A stretch of 64,000 bases of DNA, taken from positions 1,426,001 to 1,490,000 of the forward strand of contig NZ_AP025491.1 of NCBI RefSeq assembly GCF_024347495.1. The letters run 5' to 3'. The position numbers and the translations under genes are program-made. The first letter of the stretch is position 1. Each line of letters begins with the position of its first letter. Under the pieces are notes generated by a model, which did not search any database, was not told the DNA's origin, and saw nothing but the letters and a program-made list of their open reading frames with translations. Positions 36,498 to 45,988 of this stretch are shown here, piece after piece. The stretch is from Vibrio gallaecicus (GTDB lineage Bacteria > Pseudomonadota > Gammaproteobacteria > Enterobacterales > Vibrionaceae).

Positions 36498-37691
36498 TTA
36501 ACGCCAACTTAAAAAACGCACTTCGTTCCCTTCATCTGGCTTTCTCGGAATGTTCAATGACAACAATAAAGAAATAGCCGCCATACCCGCGCCAATATAG
36601 AAAACACTCGCAGGAGAGACTAACCAAATCACACCAAAGGTAACCGGGATGACCACCGCTGCAATATGATTAATGGTGAAAGCTACACCTGCTGTTGATG
36701 CCATATCTGCTGGGTCTGCAATTTTCTGAAAATACGTTTTTATAGCCAGAGCTAGCGCAAAGAAAAGATGATCGACCACATAAAGCGCAGCCGCCCATTC
36801 CGCTGTTTCAACTAACGCATAGCCAACGAACACAAAGATTAATCCAACGTATTCAAATGTCAGAGCCTTTCTCTCGCCCACAACGCCGATAAACTTACCA
36901 ATACGCTTGGCAAACAAGAAGTTAAATAGATAATTGATTAAGAACAGTAACGTAATATCAGCAGCAGAATAACCAAATTTCTCTACCATCAAGAAACCCG
37001 CAAAAACAGTGAATATCTGCCTTCTTGCACCACTCATAAACGTTAATGCGTAGTACAGCCAGTAACGCTTTCTCAGAATTAACTTTTTATGTTGCTGAGT
37101 TTGCGTTTGGAATTCAGGGAATGAAAAAGCCATTACCATCACCAAAATAAAACCAATCCCGCCGGTAATGCCATACACCCATTTAAATTCAAGCTGAAAT
37201 TGCTCCAGCATCAACCATATAGAGCCATAAGTGATCAATGACGCTAATGCTCCCACGGAAATCATTTTACCCAGCATTTCAGGGGCTTCTTGTTTACTTA
37301 GCCATTGCAATGAAAGGGACTGCTTGAGAGTTTCAAAATAATGAAAGCCTGTAGACATCAATAATGTCGTCAGTAATAAGCCAAATAAAGAAGGAAATAA
37401 ACCCGTAATGGCAGTGCCTACCGTTAACATTGCCAAAGAGACGAGCATAAATCGTTGCTCGCGAATAAACAGCAATACAAATACAACCGTAAACGCTAGA
37501 AAGCCTGGGATTTCACGCACACTCTGCAGTAACCCAATATCGGCGCCATCGAAGTTAGCTTTTTCAATAACAAAATTATTCAATAAAGCCATCCAACTCG
37601 AAAAAGCGATAGGGACGATGATTGATATCAAAATTAAGAAGTTTTGAGGAGTCTTCCAACTCTGTGAATGTGCTGACATATCGGTATCCAT
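36498..37691 (-). CDS. MFS transporter
   Basis: A 397-residue major facilitator with about 12 helices. Segments such as LLQSVREIPGFLAFTVVF and TGFHYFETLKQSLSLQWL are recognisable MFS layout, but I do not know the subfamily substrate. The start is ambiguous: 37691 lacks a ribosome-binding site, while the in-frame ATG at 37679 has GGA at a good distance. It converges on the SgrR-like gene, which might also control it. Confidence 0.8.
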   Translation of the reverse strand: MDTDMSAHSQSWKTPQNFLILISIIVPIAFSSWMALLNNFVIEKANFDGADIGLLQSVREIPGFLAFTVVFVLLFIREQRFMLVSLAMLTVGTAITGLFPSLFGLLLTTLLMSTGFHYFETLKQSLSLQWLSKQEAPEMLGKMISVGALASLITYGSIWLMLEQFQLEFKWVYGITGGIGFILVMVMAFSFPEFQTQTQQHKKLILRKRYWLYYALTFMSGARRQIFTVFAGFLMVEKFGYSAADITLLFLINYLFNFLFAKRIGKFIGVVGERKALTFEYVGLIFVFVGYALVETAEWAAALYVVDHLFFALALAIKTYFQKIADPADMASTAGVAFTINHIAAVVIPVTFGVIWLVSPASVFYIGAGMAAISLLLSLNIPRKPDEGNEVRFLSWR

Positions 37692-37857
37692 GCAAATGAT
37701 TGAACTATCTTACTCCTGCTTATCAAAAATTAACATCAAGTTAACCTTGAACGGTTTAGGGAAAATAGGTTATATCTAGATGATCTAATAAATTATTATT
37801 TTTCAAAGAGCTAGTGGCTGTATTCCGCTAACTTAAAATAAGCACAAGGAGTCATGT

Positions 37858-38355
37858 ATGGAAGTTATCATTCGCCCAGCGCAAGTTTCAGATGCACAAG
37901 GTCTTAGCGATTTGTATTCTCAACCGAAGGCGCAACGAGAAACCCTACAGCTCCCAAACTCTTCACCAAAACTCTGGATTGATCGACTCAGCAACATACC
38001 AACTGGCGTGTACAGCTATGTGGCTGAAGTTGACGGGAAGATTGTCGGTAATATTGGATTCCAACAAAATCAAAGGCCAAGAAATCAACATATGGCTTCC
38101 TTTGGTATGGGTGTGCATGATGACTTTAGTGGCCTTGGTATTGGCAGTAGACTATTAGAAACGGTGATTGAACTTGCCGACAATTGGCTCAATGTTCATC
38201 GCATTCATATTGAAGCCCATTGCGATAATGAACGGGCGATCGCACTTTACAAAAAATTTGGCTTTGAAATTGAAGGGGAAGCGAAAGACAACTCTTTCAG
38301 AGATGGTGAGTTTGTGAACACTTACTATCTAGCGCGTATAAGGCCATCTAAATAG
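37858..38355 (+). CDS. GNAT acetyltransferase, AaaT/YhhY-like
   Basis: A 165-residue GNAT enzyme close in sequence to E. coli YhhY (AaaT, an amino-acid N-acetyltransferase) as recalled: ETLQLPN, QNQRPRNQHMASFGMGV, the acetyl-CoA loop region GLGIGSRLLE, and ALYKKFGFEIEGEAKDNSFRDGE. It would acetylate an amine on an amino acid or similar small molecule. The AAGGAG ribosome-binding site is clear. Single gene ended by a terminator. Confidence 0.85.
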   Translation: MEVIIRPAQVSDAQGLSDLYSQPKAQRETLQLPNSSPKLWIDRLSNIPTGVYSYVAEVDGKIVGNIGFQQNQRPRNQHMASFGMGVHDDFSGLGIGSRLLETVIELADNWLNVHRIHIEAHCDNERAIALYKKFGFEIEGEAKDNSFRDGEFVNTYYLARIRPSK

Positions 38356-38399
38356 GTTAAATTAAACCTCAGTTCAAACCACGCGTTAATAAATACTGA

Positions 38400-38436
38400 A
38401 GCGGTCAATCTATCATTTATATTGACCGCTATTTTT
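38400..38436. terminator. Terminator between the GNAT and phosphotransferase genes
   Basis: AGCGGTCAAT (38400-38409) pairs with ATTGACCGCT (38421-38430), followed by ATTTTT. It lies between convergent genes. Confidence 0.85.
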
Positions 38437-38450
38437 CTCACTTTTCAATT

Positions 38451-39506
38451 TCACTTTTTACTTTCATTTTTACGTTCGCTTTGAAATTCATTAACGACTG
38501 AATTTGCCATGCTCTCCGTGTATGAATTTATCTTCCAGTGATTGGGGCTCCACCCTTTAACAAAGCGGTGAAAATCAGCCCAAGCAACGTAAAACATAGG
38601 TCTCCATGATGCTTCTACTTCAGGAAACGATAAATGAGGTTGGTAGCGAGTAAGCGCTTCTTGTAAATAACCAAAATAGCTTTCTAGCAATTCACTTTCC
38701 AAGCCATCACAATATTCAGGTTCTACTGCGCTACTCATAAATAAAGCGACATCTTTCATCGCGCAGCCGTGTCCTACATATTGAAAATCAACGGCGGCAA
38801 CTTTGTCACCTTTCAGGTTAAAGCAAAAATTCGCCAGCTTAGCATCGCCATGAACTAGGGTTTGAAATGACGCTTGTTTTAGTTTTCGATCAATAGCCTC
38901 TGCTTGAGCTTTCAAAGGTAAATCTTGCAAGGCATTCAGCTCATCAGGGCGCGTATCCAAGTGCCAGTAAGTGCCGCTTTCCCAGACGTCATTAGCTTCT
39001 GTTCCAATATGCTTTGCATGAAAATTAGCTAACCATTCTAAGCACGCATTACGCTGCATTTTATTCGCGGTTTGGTGAGTATTCGGAAAGCCCAAGTCTG
39101 CTAAGTCTTGCATCACGATAAGCCATTCATTATCGCTTTGCTTACAGAGTAAGCCTTTAGGCACAGGACAATATGGATCAAACACTTGTGTATGATCTTG
39201 ATACCAGGATGTTTCTACTTGGTAAGAGCCTACTTTTCTTAGGTGAGATCGCTCAGTATTCCACCCTTTAGGATGTTCTGATTTATCAGGTAAAGAGACA
39301 TGTTTGACGATGAGATTCGGTGGGGTAATTGCATTCGGCTTAGACAAATCATCATTACCCAAATTACCATTGTCCAAATTCTTCTCATCGCAGAATGATA
39401 AGCGCACTAATTCCCCATATCCGCCCCATAAACCTTGAATTACTTCAACATTAAATGATGCTTCTATATCTAAAGATGAAACGATATTTTGATATGTAAA
39501 ATTCAA
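38451..39506 (-). CDS. Phosphotransferase/kinase-like protein (APH/choline kinase fold)
   Basis: A 351-residue protein with the aminoglycoside phosphotransferase/choline-kinase layout: the Brenner motif LVHGDAKLANFCFN (catalytic Asp near 218) and the metal-binding DFQYVG near 237. A hydrophilic Asn/Leu/Asp-rich insert (NLDNGNLGNDD) lies in the N-terminal lobe. Members of this ecdysteroid-kinase-like group phosphorylate small alcohols; the substrate is unknown. The only available start is TTG, with AGG 9 bases before it. The GNAT gene upstream is on the same strand. Confidence 0.78.
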   Translation of the reverse strand: MNFTYQNIVSSLDIEASFNVEVIQGLWGGYGELVRLSFCDEKNLDNGNLGNDDLSKPNAITPPNLIVKHVSLPDKSEHPKGWNTERSHLRKVGSYQVETSWYQDHTQVFDPYCPVPKGLLCKQSDNEWLIVMQDLADLGFPNTHQTANKMQRNACLEWLANFHAKHIGTEANDVWESGTYWHLDTRPDELNALQDLPLKAQAEAIDRKLKQASFQTLVHGDAKLANFCFNLKGDKVAAVDFQYVGHGCAMKDVALFMSSAVEPEYCDGLESELLESYFGYLQEALTRYQPHLSFPEVEASWRPMFYVAWADFHRFVKGWSPNHWKINSYTESMANSVVNEFQSERKNESKK

Positions 39507-39562
39507 ACGCCTAAACCTGTTTTTTTGTTTTTAAAAGAAGCTATAGCTTGATATGACTAAAG

Positions 39563-39841
39563 CTACTCAGCCAAAAGATGCGACCATTGCGGGTTTCTAG
39601 ACATGTAATGCACAACATAAGAGCACACCGGTATTATAGATAAACCTTTTTTATCTAATTCAGTCAGCATCGTCTCCATCATCACTTTCCCATACCCTTT
39701 CCCTTTTAGAGCGTCTGGAATTCGAGTTGAATTAATGTGTAATACATCGCCATTTTGCTGATATTTAATCAAAGCAAACGATTCGTCGTTTAACTGAACC
39801 ATCATTTGGCTTTGATCGCGATCCCATTTTAATGCCTTCAT
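39563..39841 (-). CDS. Small GNAT-fold N-acetyltransferase, YjdJ-like
   Basis: A ~92-residue minimal GNAT protein of the YjdJ group: a short N-terminal beta sheet (MMVQLNDESFALIKYQQ), then the acetyl-CoA loop GKGYGKVMMETML and IIPVCSYVVHYMSRNPQW. These small proteins hold the fold but their substrates are unknown. The start at 39841 has AGG at six bases; an upstream TTG at 39847 is less likely. It may share a transcript with the kinase-like gene downstream. Confidence 0.82.
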   Translation of the reverse strand: MKALKWDRDQSQMMVQLNDESFALIKYQQNGDVLHINSTRIPDALKGKGYGKVMMETMLTELDKKGLSIIPVCSYVVHYMSRNPQWSHLLAE

Positions 39842-39987
39842 TCGCAACCTTCATCAATTATTAATAGTAAACACAACAATAATTTGAACTCTTTAAATCT
39901 TACTAATAAAATAGTTTACGTGCATGTAAATGGCACATGATGTCTAAAATAATTATAAGTTACACGTTGGCGTACAGGGAACATGGA

Positions 39988-40734
39988 ATGAACGCACCAC
40001 TAAAGAAACACGTTGAACGCAATGAGGTGCATCCAGACTCTCGCAATAAAACAGTTTCAACACTGAACAGTACTGATGCCCTATCAATGGTAGAGCATGG
40101 CAGTGAACTCACATTAAATGTCACCACCCCTGTTGGTACAAAATTCCTCACTATGACCAATTTCATTGGTACTCATAGTGACAATTGCGTAGTCATTGAA
40201 TTACCCAAAATTTCGAATGACGATCTTTCTTTCTTTTTCCAAGAGGGCTTTTGGATGACAGTGCGGGCACTTTCCCATCGAGGAGAAGGGGCTTTAATTC
40301 ATTTCCGCAGTCAGATAAAACACAAAATAGGCGACCCTTTCCCACTGCTTGTTATTTCAATACCCAGCACAATGCAGGTCACTCAACTGCGTAAAGAAAC
40401 TCGCTATGAAGTGAATTTAGGTGGCAACGTCATCATGAATAACTCACGCATTGGCTGTGAAATCCGTGACTTATCCAAATGCGGCTGCCGTATTGTGACC
40501 TCACCGACCACTAAAACACTGCAAGTCGACGAGAAGATATCCATTGATGTGACGCCTGAAAATTATCAAGGGCCGCTCATTCCACCGCTCAAGGGCAAAG
40601 TCTGTAACCTTCAAAAATCGACTCACTACGCAAGGTATGGAGTAGAGTTTGATGACATTGGTAAGTCCAACGTAAAGAGCCTTCTCAACCGTTTAAAATT
40701 TGATGGGACAAAACTGCGCTTACGTCAGTCTTAA
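39988..40734 (+). CDS. PilZ-domain protein with YcgR-type N-terminal domain
   Basis: A ~248-residue two-domain protein. The N-terminal half is the PilZN/YcgR-like beta barrel, and the C-terminal PilZ domain has the c-di-GMP motif RKETR near residue 135 and DLSKCGC (the D/N-x-S-x-x-G motif) near 158. It should bind cyclic di-GMP and may act as a flagellar brake or other effector. I set the start at 39988, where GGGA lies seven bases upstream; the longer frame from 39937 lacks a ribosome-binding site. Single gene. Confidence 0.85.
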   Translation: MNAPLKKHVERNEVHPDSRNKTVSTLNSTDALSMVEHGSELTLNVTTPVGTKFLTMTNFIGTHSDNCVVIELPKISNDDLSFFFQEGFWMTVRALSHRGEGALIHFRSQIKHKIGDPFPLLVISIPSTMQVTQLRKETRYEVNLGGNVIMNNSRIGCEIRDLSKCGCRIVTSPTTKTLQVDEKISIDVTPENYQGPLIPPLKGKVCNLQKSTHYARYGVEFDDIGKSNVKSLLNRLKFDGTKLRLRQS

Positions 40735-40866
40735 TTTACAGAAGTCAAAATATACGACAGTTTTAACGCGGCCCTTTAGCCTTTTTCCTATGCCTATTTA
40801 TTTCTATATATTCTTCAAGAATATAGCTTTCTAAATCAATACTCTGAGTTGTAAATTCCCGTTAAA

Positions 40867-40898
40867 AAAAGCAGCCATACTTTTATATGGCTGCTTTT
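40867..40898. terminator. Terminator between the PilZ and Lon-like genes
   Basis: AAAAGCAGCCATA pairs with TATGGCTGCTTTT (13 bp) around a six-base loop. It lies between convergent genes. Confidence 0.88.
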
Positions 40899-41008
40899 AA
40901 TTTAGAGTAAAAACGTCATTATCTGCTTTTTAATCTCTATGAACTTCTCAAGTTGCTCTTTCCAAGTTGAGACTTACTCTTTCATAGATTGAGAATGACT
41001 CTAAGCTA

Positions 41009-43369
41009 TTATTTACGTAAAGCATTTAACTTAGCTTGAGCAATACCAAAGATCGTATTAATTGGGTAACTGCCTTCGTCGCTGGCTTCTCCTGCTGCCT
41101 TACCCGTAAATAACTCGATAGCTTCAGTTACGTGGTCAATGGCCCATATATTAAACTCACCTTTTTCAACCGCTTTAACGATATCTGAGCGAAGCATTAA
41201 GTTATGTGCATTAGAACGAGGAATAATCACACCTTGCTCATTAGTTCGACCTTTGATCTCACAAACATCAAAGAACCCTTCAATTTTCTCGTTCACACCA
41301 CCGATAGGCTGTGATTCACCAAACTGGTTCATTGAACCTGTAATCGCAATATCCTGACGGTTAGGCTGCTTAGAAAACGCAGACACAACGGCACAGAATT
41401 CCGCCATGCTGGCACTGTCTCCGTCAACTCCGCCATAAGACTGCTCAAAGGTGATATTAGTGGTTAGAGGTACTTTAGCCGTACGACCAAATACTGAAGA
41501 CAAATAAGCAGAAAGAATCATCACACCTTTTGAGTGAATACTGCCACCAAGGTCAACATTCCTTTCAATATCAATCACCTCACCATCACCATAGGCAGTA
41601 GTGGCAGTAATACGATTTGGTGCTCCAAACATATGGTCACTGGTGCTAAGAACGGATAGAGCGTTCACCTGCCCAACCGCTTCACCATCTGTTCGAATAA
41701 GCGTGGTGCCATTAGTGAACGTTTCCATCACACTGTCTTGCAAGCGACCGACTCTCATTTGTTGATTTGCGAGTGCTTGTTCCACATGACTGGCTCTAAT
41801 CAAATTCGACTTTGAGCTTTTCGCCACGTAGTTAGATTCTCGTAACAAGTTAGCCGTGTGAGCAGAGTGCAAGGACAACTTCCCTTGATCGCCCGCCTGA
41901 CGTGAGCTGTGCTCGATAATTCGACCAATCGCTTTTCGGTCACAATGCAGCATGCCGTTATCATGCACAATGCTTGAAATAAAACGTGCGTAGTGCATTT
42001 CTGAATCCGGAGAACGCTTCATTTCATCTTCAAAATCAGCAGTAACACGGAACAATTCAGCGAACTCTGCATCGTAATGTTGCAGCAGTTGATAAGTCCG
42101 ATAATCCCCAAACAAGATGATTTTCACATCCAATGGGATAGGTTCTGGATCAAGCGAAACCGCCCCAGTTAGAGTGACCTCTTTCTCTAAAGACGTGAGG
42201 CTTAATTGGCGTGAACGCAACGCTCGCTTTAGACCATCCCATACATAAGGCTGCTCCAGAACTTTCACCGCATCCATAAGCAATACGCCGCCATTCGCTC
42301 GGTGTAAACTACCCGCTCGAATCAAAGAGAAATCCGTAAATACGGTGCCTTTGAATGTGGCTGTTTCTACATAACCAAACAGAGAGTGATAGTTCGGATT
42401 TTCTTCCACCACTATCGGAAACTTGTTCTCTTTTTGGTTAACAATGACATTCACTTTATAACGACGAGGCATTTTCTTATCGAGTGAAGCCGTCGCTATT
42501 TCAGCTTGTTCATTACTTTCTTCTAGGAAAATATCAGCATTTTCAACGATGTCTTTTTGTAGATCAGTCAGATACTTTTTAATATCAGGGTATTGGCTGT
42601 AATCTTTCTTCAATTGCTTAATAAAATGAGCAATCACATCTCGAGTGGTGTCATCATTAAGCTTTTCAATTTTTTCAGTATACGTTTCTTCAAGTTCAGT
42701 TAGATCACGAGAAATCGTGCGTAAGCCGACTTCCAACGCATCAATGGTTTTATCAAATTGAGCTTGGTCTTCTGGTGAAAGCAGATCAAAGCTTTCCTCG
42801 GTATGCAACTCTTCACCATTCATCGCAACAAATTGATAATCACCTTGCGTTGTAATAGTTAAGTTAACGCCTTTCTCTTGGGCTTCTTGACTGATCGCTG
42901 CCAGCGCAGCTTGTTGTTTACTGGCAAGTTGGTTTTTAAGCTTATCTGCACGCCCGAAGTACATTTCGTTATCAAATGCTAATGGCATGGCTTTTAACAG
43001 CTTGGTCATTAACTTTTCAATATCATTCTTTAAGCTGCTGCCAACACCGCATGGCAACTTAAGCACCTTAGGTGTTCGAATATCTTCAAAGTTAGCCACG
43101 TAGCACCAATCATAAAGTTCATTTGCTTCATGTGGGTGGCGGTTTAAATAACGCAGGATCATGGTTCTTTTACCTAAACCATTTCTCCCTATCGCGTAAA
43201 TGTTGTAACCCTTTTCCTTAATTGACATAGCAAATTCAACGGCTTTTTGCGCACGTTCTTGCCCTACTATCTCATCAATGGGAGCCAGTTCTTTGGTCGA
43301 CTTACAGGGTAGCTTTTCGAGATCAGCTGCTTGATAGAGCTGCTCTATATTGAGTCTTTGAATCGCCAT
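41009..43369 (-). CDS. Lon-like ATP-dependent protease, LonB/YcbZ type
   Basis: A 786-residue AAA+ protease. The AAA region starts near residue 30 with GQERAQKAVEFAMSI and GRNGLGKRT as Walker A, where the residue after GK is Arg instead of Ser/Thr. A long coiled-coil insert follows (about 150-290), then GGVLLMDAVKVLEQPYVWDGL. The C-terminal Lon protease domain has the catalytic Ser in GVDGDSASMAEF near 651 and Lys in GGVNEKIEGF near 693. It is of the LonB/YcbZ group, distinct from housekeeping Lon. A perfect AAGGAGG ribosome-binding site precedes the ATG. Single gene. Confidence 0.88.
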   Translation of the reverse strand: MAIQRLNIEQLYQAADLEKLPCKSTKELAPIDEIVGQERAQKAVEFAMSIKEKGYNIYAIGRNGLGKRTMILRYLNRHPHEANELYDWCYVANFEDIRTPKVLKLPCGVGSSLKNDIEKLMTKLLKAMPLAFDNEMYFGRADKLKNQLASKQQAALAAISQEAQEKGVNLTITTQGDYQFVAMNGEELHTEESFDLLSPEDQAQFDKTIDALEVGLRTISRDLTELEETYTEKIEKLNDDTTRDVIAHFIKQLKKDYSQYPDIKKYLTDLQKDIVENADIFLEESNEQAEIATASLDKKMPRRYKVNVIVNQKENKFPIVVEENPNYHSLFGYVETATFKGTVFTDFSLIRAGSLHRANGGVLLMDAVKVLEQPYVWDGLKRALRSRQLSLTSLEKEVTLTGAVSLDPEPIPLDVKIILFGDYRTYQLLQHYDAEFAELFRVTADFEDEMKRSPDSEMHYARFISSIVHDNGMLHCDRKAIGRIIEHSSRQAGDQGKLSLHSAHTANLLRESNYVAKSSKSNLIRASHVEQALANQQMRVGRLQDSVMETFTNGTTLIRTDGEAVGQVNALSVLSTSDHMFGAPNRITATTAYGDGEVIDIERNVDLGGSIHSKGVMILSAYLSSVFGRTAKVPLTTNITFEQSYGGVDGDSASMAEFCAVVSAFSKQPNRQDIAITGSMNQFGESQPIGGVNEKIEGFFDVCEIKGRTNEQGVIIPRSNAHNLMLRSDIVKAVEKGEFNIWAIDHVTEAIELFTGKAAGEASDEGSYPINTIFGIAQAKLNALRK

Positions 43370-43695
43370 CGCCGCCTCCTTAGTCCTTTATTATTTTGGG
43401 TGTAGATAAAATCAGTGTAGATGCAATTCTCAATAATTTTAGTGACTTACGCAACACCATGGTTCAAGTGAACAAATAACATACAAATCTATCGAGTTTT
43501 CTCTAGTTTATGCCTAAAACCTTCTACCCGCTTTTGTACTCTATTCGTGTTCCGTATCAATTATCTATTCATACATCATATCAATTAGCTACGCCCATTT
43601 TGATTACGATCCTTCGCTAAACTAAATGATTTTAATTTGCAATTGATAATAAATATCATTAACATCCCTGCATCTTATAAAAAGGAGATGGGAAC
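43370..43695. other. Intergenic region with divergent promoters
   Basis: It separates the Lon-like gene from the TPR-like gene and holds a strong Fur box at 43645. The rest is AT-rich without recognised elements. Confidence 0.6.
43645..43663 (+). promoter_or_regulatory. Fur box upstream of the TPR-like/YejF operon
   Basis: GATAATAAATATCATTAAC matches 15 of 19 positions of the Fur consensus. It starts with GATAAT, which could double as the -10 box, 33 bases before the start codon. Confidence 0.7.
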
Positions 43696-44190
43696 ATGGA
43701 ACTTGAACAATGCTGGATGTATTATTTAAAAGCAGAGCAGTTAATGGAACAAGGTCACTGGCCTGAAGCTCAGCGACTATACCATGATGTTTTAAGCCAC
43801 CTCCCAAACCACATTCAAGAAGCCGCTTTTGAAAGTAACATTAAGCCCTGTCAATTTGCTTGCCTGCTTGCAGGTCTTAGAGACGCGAGCGTTGCTCAAT
43901 CAGAAATATTGAATCGCTTAGGTCAACAGCAACAAGCTTTCGACACCTTGAATCAATCTTATGCGCTCTTGCAATTCATCTCCCTTGAAAATACCAGTCT
44001 CATACAAAGAACTTACTTACTGCTCGAAAAGCAAAGTGAAGATCTACTCAATCACTTAATCGCTTTTTGCAGTGCTCAAAGGAGCTCGCATTGGATGCTG
44101 GAGCTCGAACAAATACAACGAGCACATCACCACTTTGGGCAACTTAAATCGACACCTGAGACTCATTCATCTCCAAATGTCTTAAATTGA
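43696..44190 (+). CDS. Small TPR-like protein
   Basis: A 164-residue helical protein. The first 35 residues (YYLKAEQLMEQGHWPEAQRLYHDVLSHLP) form a good tetratricopeptide repeat, and a second TPR-like helix pair lies near 75-95 (LGQQQQAFDTLNQSYALL). No enzymatic motif is visible. It lies 12 bases before the YejF-type ATPase and shares its Fur-controlled promoter. An AAGGAG ribosome-binding site is present. A chaperone or adaptor role for the ATPase is possible but is inference. Confidence 0.65.
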   Translation: MELEQCWMYYLKAEQLMEQGHWPEAQRLYHDVLSHLPNHIQEAAFESNIKPCQFACLLAGLRDASVAQSEILNRLGQQQQAFDTLNQSYALLQFISLENTSLIQRTYLLLEKQSEDLLNHLIAFCSAQRSSHWMLELEQIQRAHHHFGQLKSTPETHSSPNVLN

Positions 44191-44202
44191 TAAGGACGTA
44201 TC

Positions 44203-45831
44203 ATGTCAGACCAAGCCATTCTCAATGTAGAAAATCTTTCTGTTAGTTTCAAAACGAATGATGGAATCATTGACGCTGTAAAAGGCATTAATTTCTCACT
44301 AGAAGCAGGGGAAACGCTCGCGATTGTGGGCGAATCAGGCTCAGGAAAATCGGTATCGAGTAACGCTCTGATGCGTTTACTGCCTGACAATGCCATTTTG
44401 CACCCTGAATCTAGAATTGAATTTGAAGGTGAAGAGGTTTTACACAAAACCGAACGTCAAATGCAGGCAATACGTGGCGATAGAATTGGCATGATTTTCC
44501 AAGAGCCAATGACCTCTCTCAACCCCTACTTACGTGTTGGCATACAAGTCGCAGAGGCGATCATGTGCCACCGAAAGGTAAGTAAATCCGATGCCAAGAA
44601 ACGCGTTCTAGAATTGTTTGAGCTTGTCCATTTACCAAACATTGACCAAGCCTATACCAAATACCCTCATGAATTTTCTGGTGGCCAACTGCAACGTATC
44701 ATGATCGCAATGGCTCTTATCAACGAACCTGACATTCTAATCGCGGATGAACCGACAACCGCATTGGATGTAACCGTTCAAGCTGAAGTTCTAGGGTTGA
44801 TTAAAGAAATCCAAGAAAAGATGGGCATGGCTATTTTATTTATTACCCACGATCTTGGGGTGGTCAAACACTTTGCTGACCGTGTTCTGGTGATGTGTAA
44901 AGGTGAGTTAGTAGAAGAAGGCGAGACACAAGCCTTATTCAATGATCCGAAACACGAATACACTCGCATGCTTATCAATTCAATTCCAAAGGGACAAAAA
45001 GACCCAATTGAACCTGATGCGCCAGATCTACTCACGGTAGAAGATATCCGCGTTAAATTCCTAGTGAAACAACATTTCATTAAGAGCAAAAACCAGTATT
45101 TTGAAGCGGTTAAAGGTATTTCCTTGTCGCTTAAACAAGGTGAGACGTTGGGAATTGTTGGTGAATCTGGCTCAGGTAAATCAACCCTTGGGCGCGCATT
45201 GATTGGCTTACTTCCTTCTACGGGACGCATTGTTTACAAAGGCAAAGACCTTAGCTTGCTTACAGACACTGAACGCTTTGATTTAAAGAAAGACGTACAA
45301 ATGGTGTTCCAAGACCCATATGGTTCTTTATCACCAAGAATGACAGTAGGTGAGATAATCACGGAAGGCTTAACCGTGCATCAACCTCACCTATCTAAAA
45401 AAGATCGTTTACAACGTGCTCGAATAGCACTTGAAGAAGTTCGTTTAGAAGCTAATTCAATTAACCGATACCCGCATGAATTCTCTGGTGGTCAAAGGCA
45501 ACGTATCGCCATTGCTCGTGCATTAATTTTAGAACCATCATTCATTCTGTTAGATGAGCCAACGTCAGCACTTGACCGTTCGGTTCAATTAACGGTTATT
45601 GACCTACTAAAAGATATTCAGAAAAAACACAATATCGGCTTCTTATTCATCAGCCATGACTTATCTGTTGTTAAAGCATTATCAGACCGCGTGTTAGTAA
45701 TGCAGAAAGGTGAAGTAATGGAACAAGGCACGGCAGATGAGATTTTCCATAACCCTCAGAATGAATATACACAGAAACTGATTGATGCATCTTTCGATTT
45801 GGATGAAACACCGAAAGAAAATGCAGCTTAA
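44203..45831 (+). CDS. Oligopeptide-type ABC transporter ATPase, YejF-like (fused double ATPase)
   Basis: A 542-residue protein with two complete ABC ATPase domains. Both have Walker A GESGSGKS (near residues 45 and 322) and a signature FSGGQLQR or FSGGQRQR, followed by LIADEPTTALD or LLDEPTSALD. This is the layout of YejF, which powers YejABE import of peptides such as microcin C. The partner permease and binding-protein genes are not next to it, so the ATPase is an orphan here. It is co-transcribed with the TPR-like gene under a Fur box, and ends at a terminator. Confidence 0.87.
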   Translation: MSDQAILNVENLSVSFKTNDGIIDAVKGINFSLEAGETLAIVGESGSGKSVSSNALMRLLPDNAILHPESRIEFEGEEVLHKTERQMQAIRGDRIGMIFQEPMTSLNPYLRVGIQVAEAIMCHRKVSKSDAKKRVLELFELVHLPNIDQAYTKYPHEFSGGQLQRIMIAMALINEPDILIADEPTTALDVTVQAEVLGLIKEIQEKMGMAILFITHDLGVVKHFADRVLVMCKGELVEEGETQALFNDPKHEYTRMLINSIPKGQKDPIEPDAPDLLTVEDIRVKFLVKQHFIKSKNQYFEAVKGISLSLKQGETLGIVGESGSGKSTLGRALIGLLPSTGRIVYKGKDLSLLTDTERFDLKKDVQMVFQDPYGSLSPRMTVGEIITEGLTVHQPHLSKKDRLQRARIALEEVRLEANSINRYPHEFSGGQRQRIAIARALILEPSFILLDEPTSALDRSVQLTVIDLLKDIQKKHNIGFLFISHDLSVVKALSDRVLVMQKGEVMEQGTADEIFHNPQNEYTQKLIDASFDLDETPKENAA

Positions 45832-45940
45832 ATTGAACTAATTGGAATTAACAACGTCTTATAGATATACCATCTTGGATAACTCCTGAATGGACTGGAG
45901 CAAGAATGGATATAGCTAATCTGGTTTGGCCGCCAAAAAC

Positions 45941-45970
45941 AAAAAAAGTCGCATGGAGGCGGCTTTTTTT
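45941..45970 (+). terminator. Terminator of the YejF-type gene
   Basis: AAAAAAAGTCGC pairs with GCGGCTTTTTTT (one G-T) around an ATGGAG loop, ending in a T-run. Confidence 0.87.
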
Positions 45971-45988
45971 GTGTCTGTAGCTTTGTAC

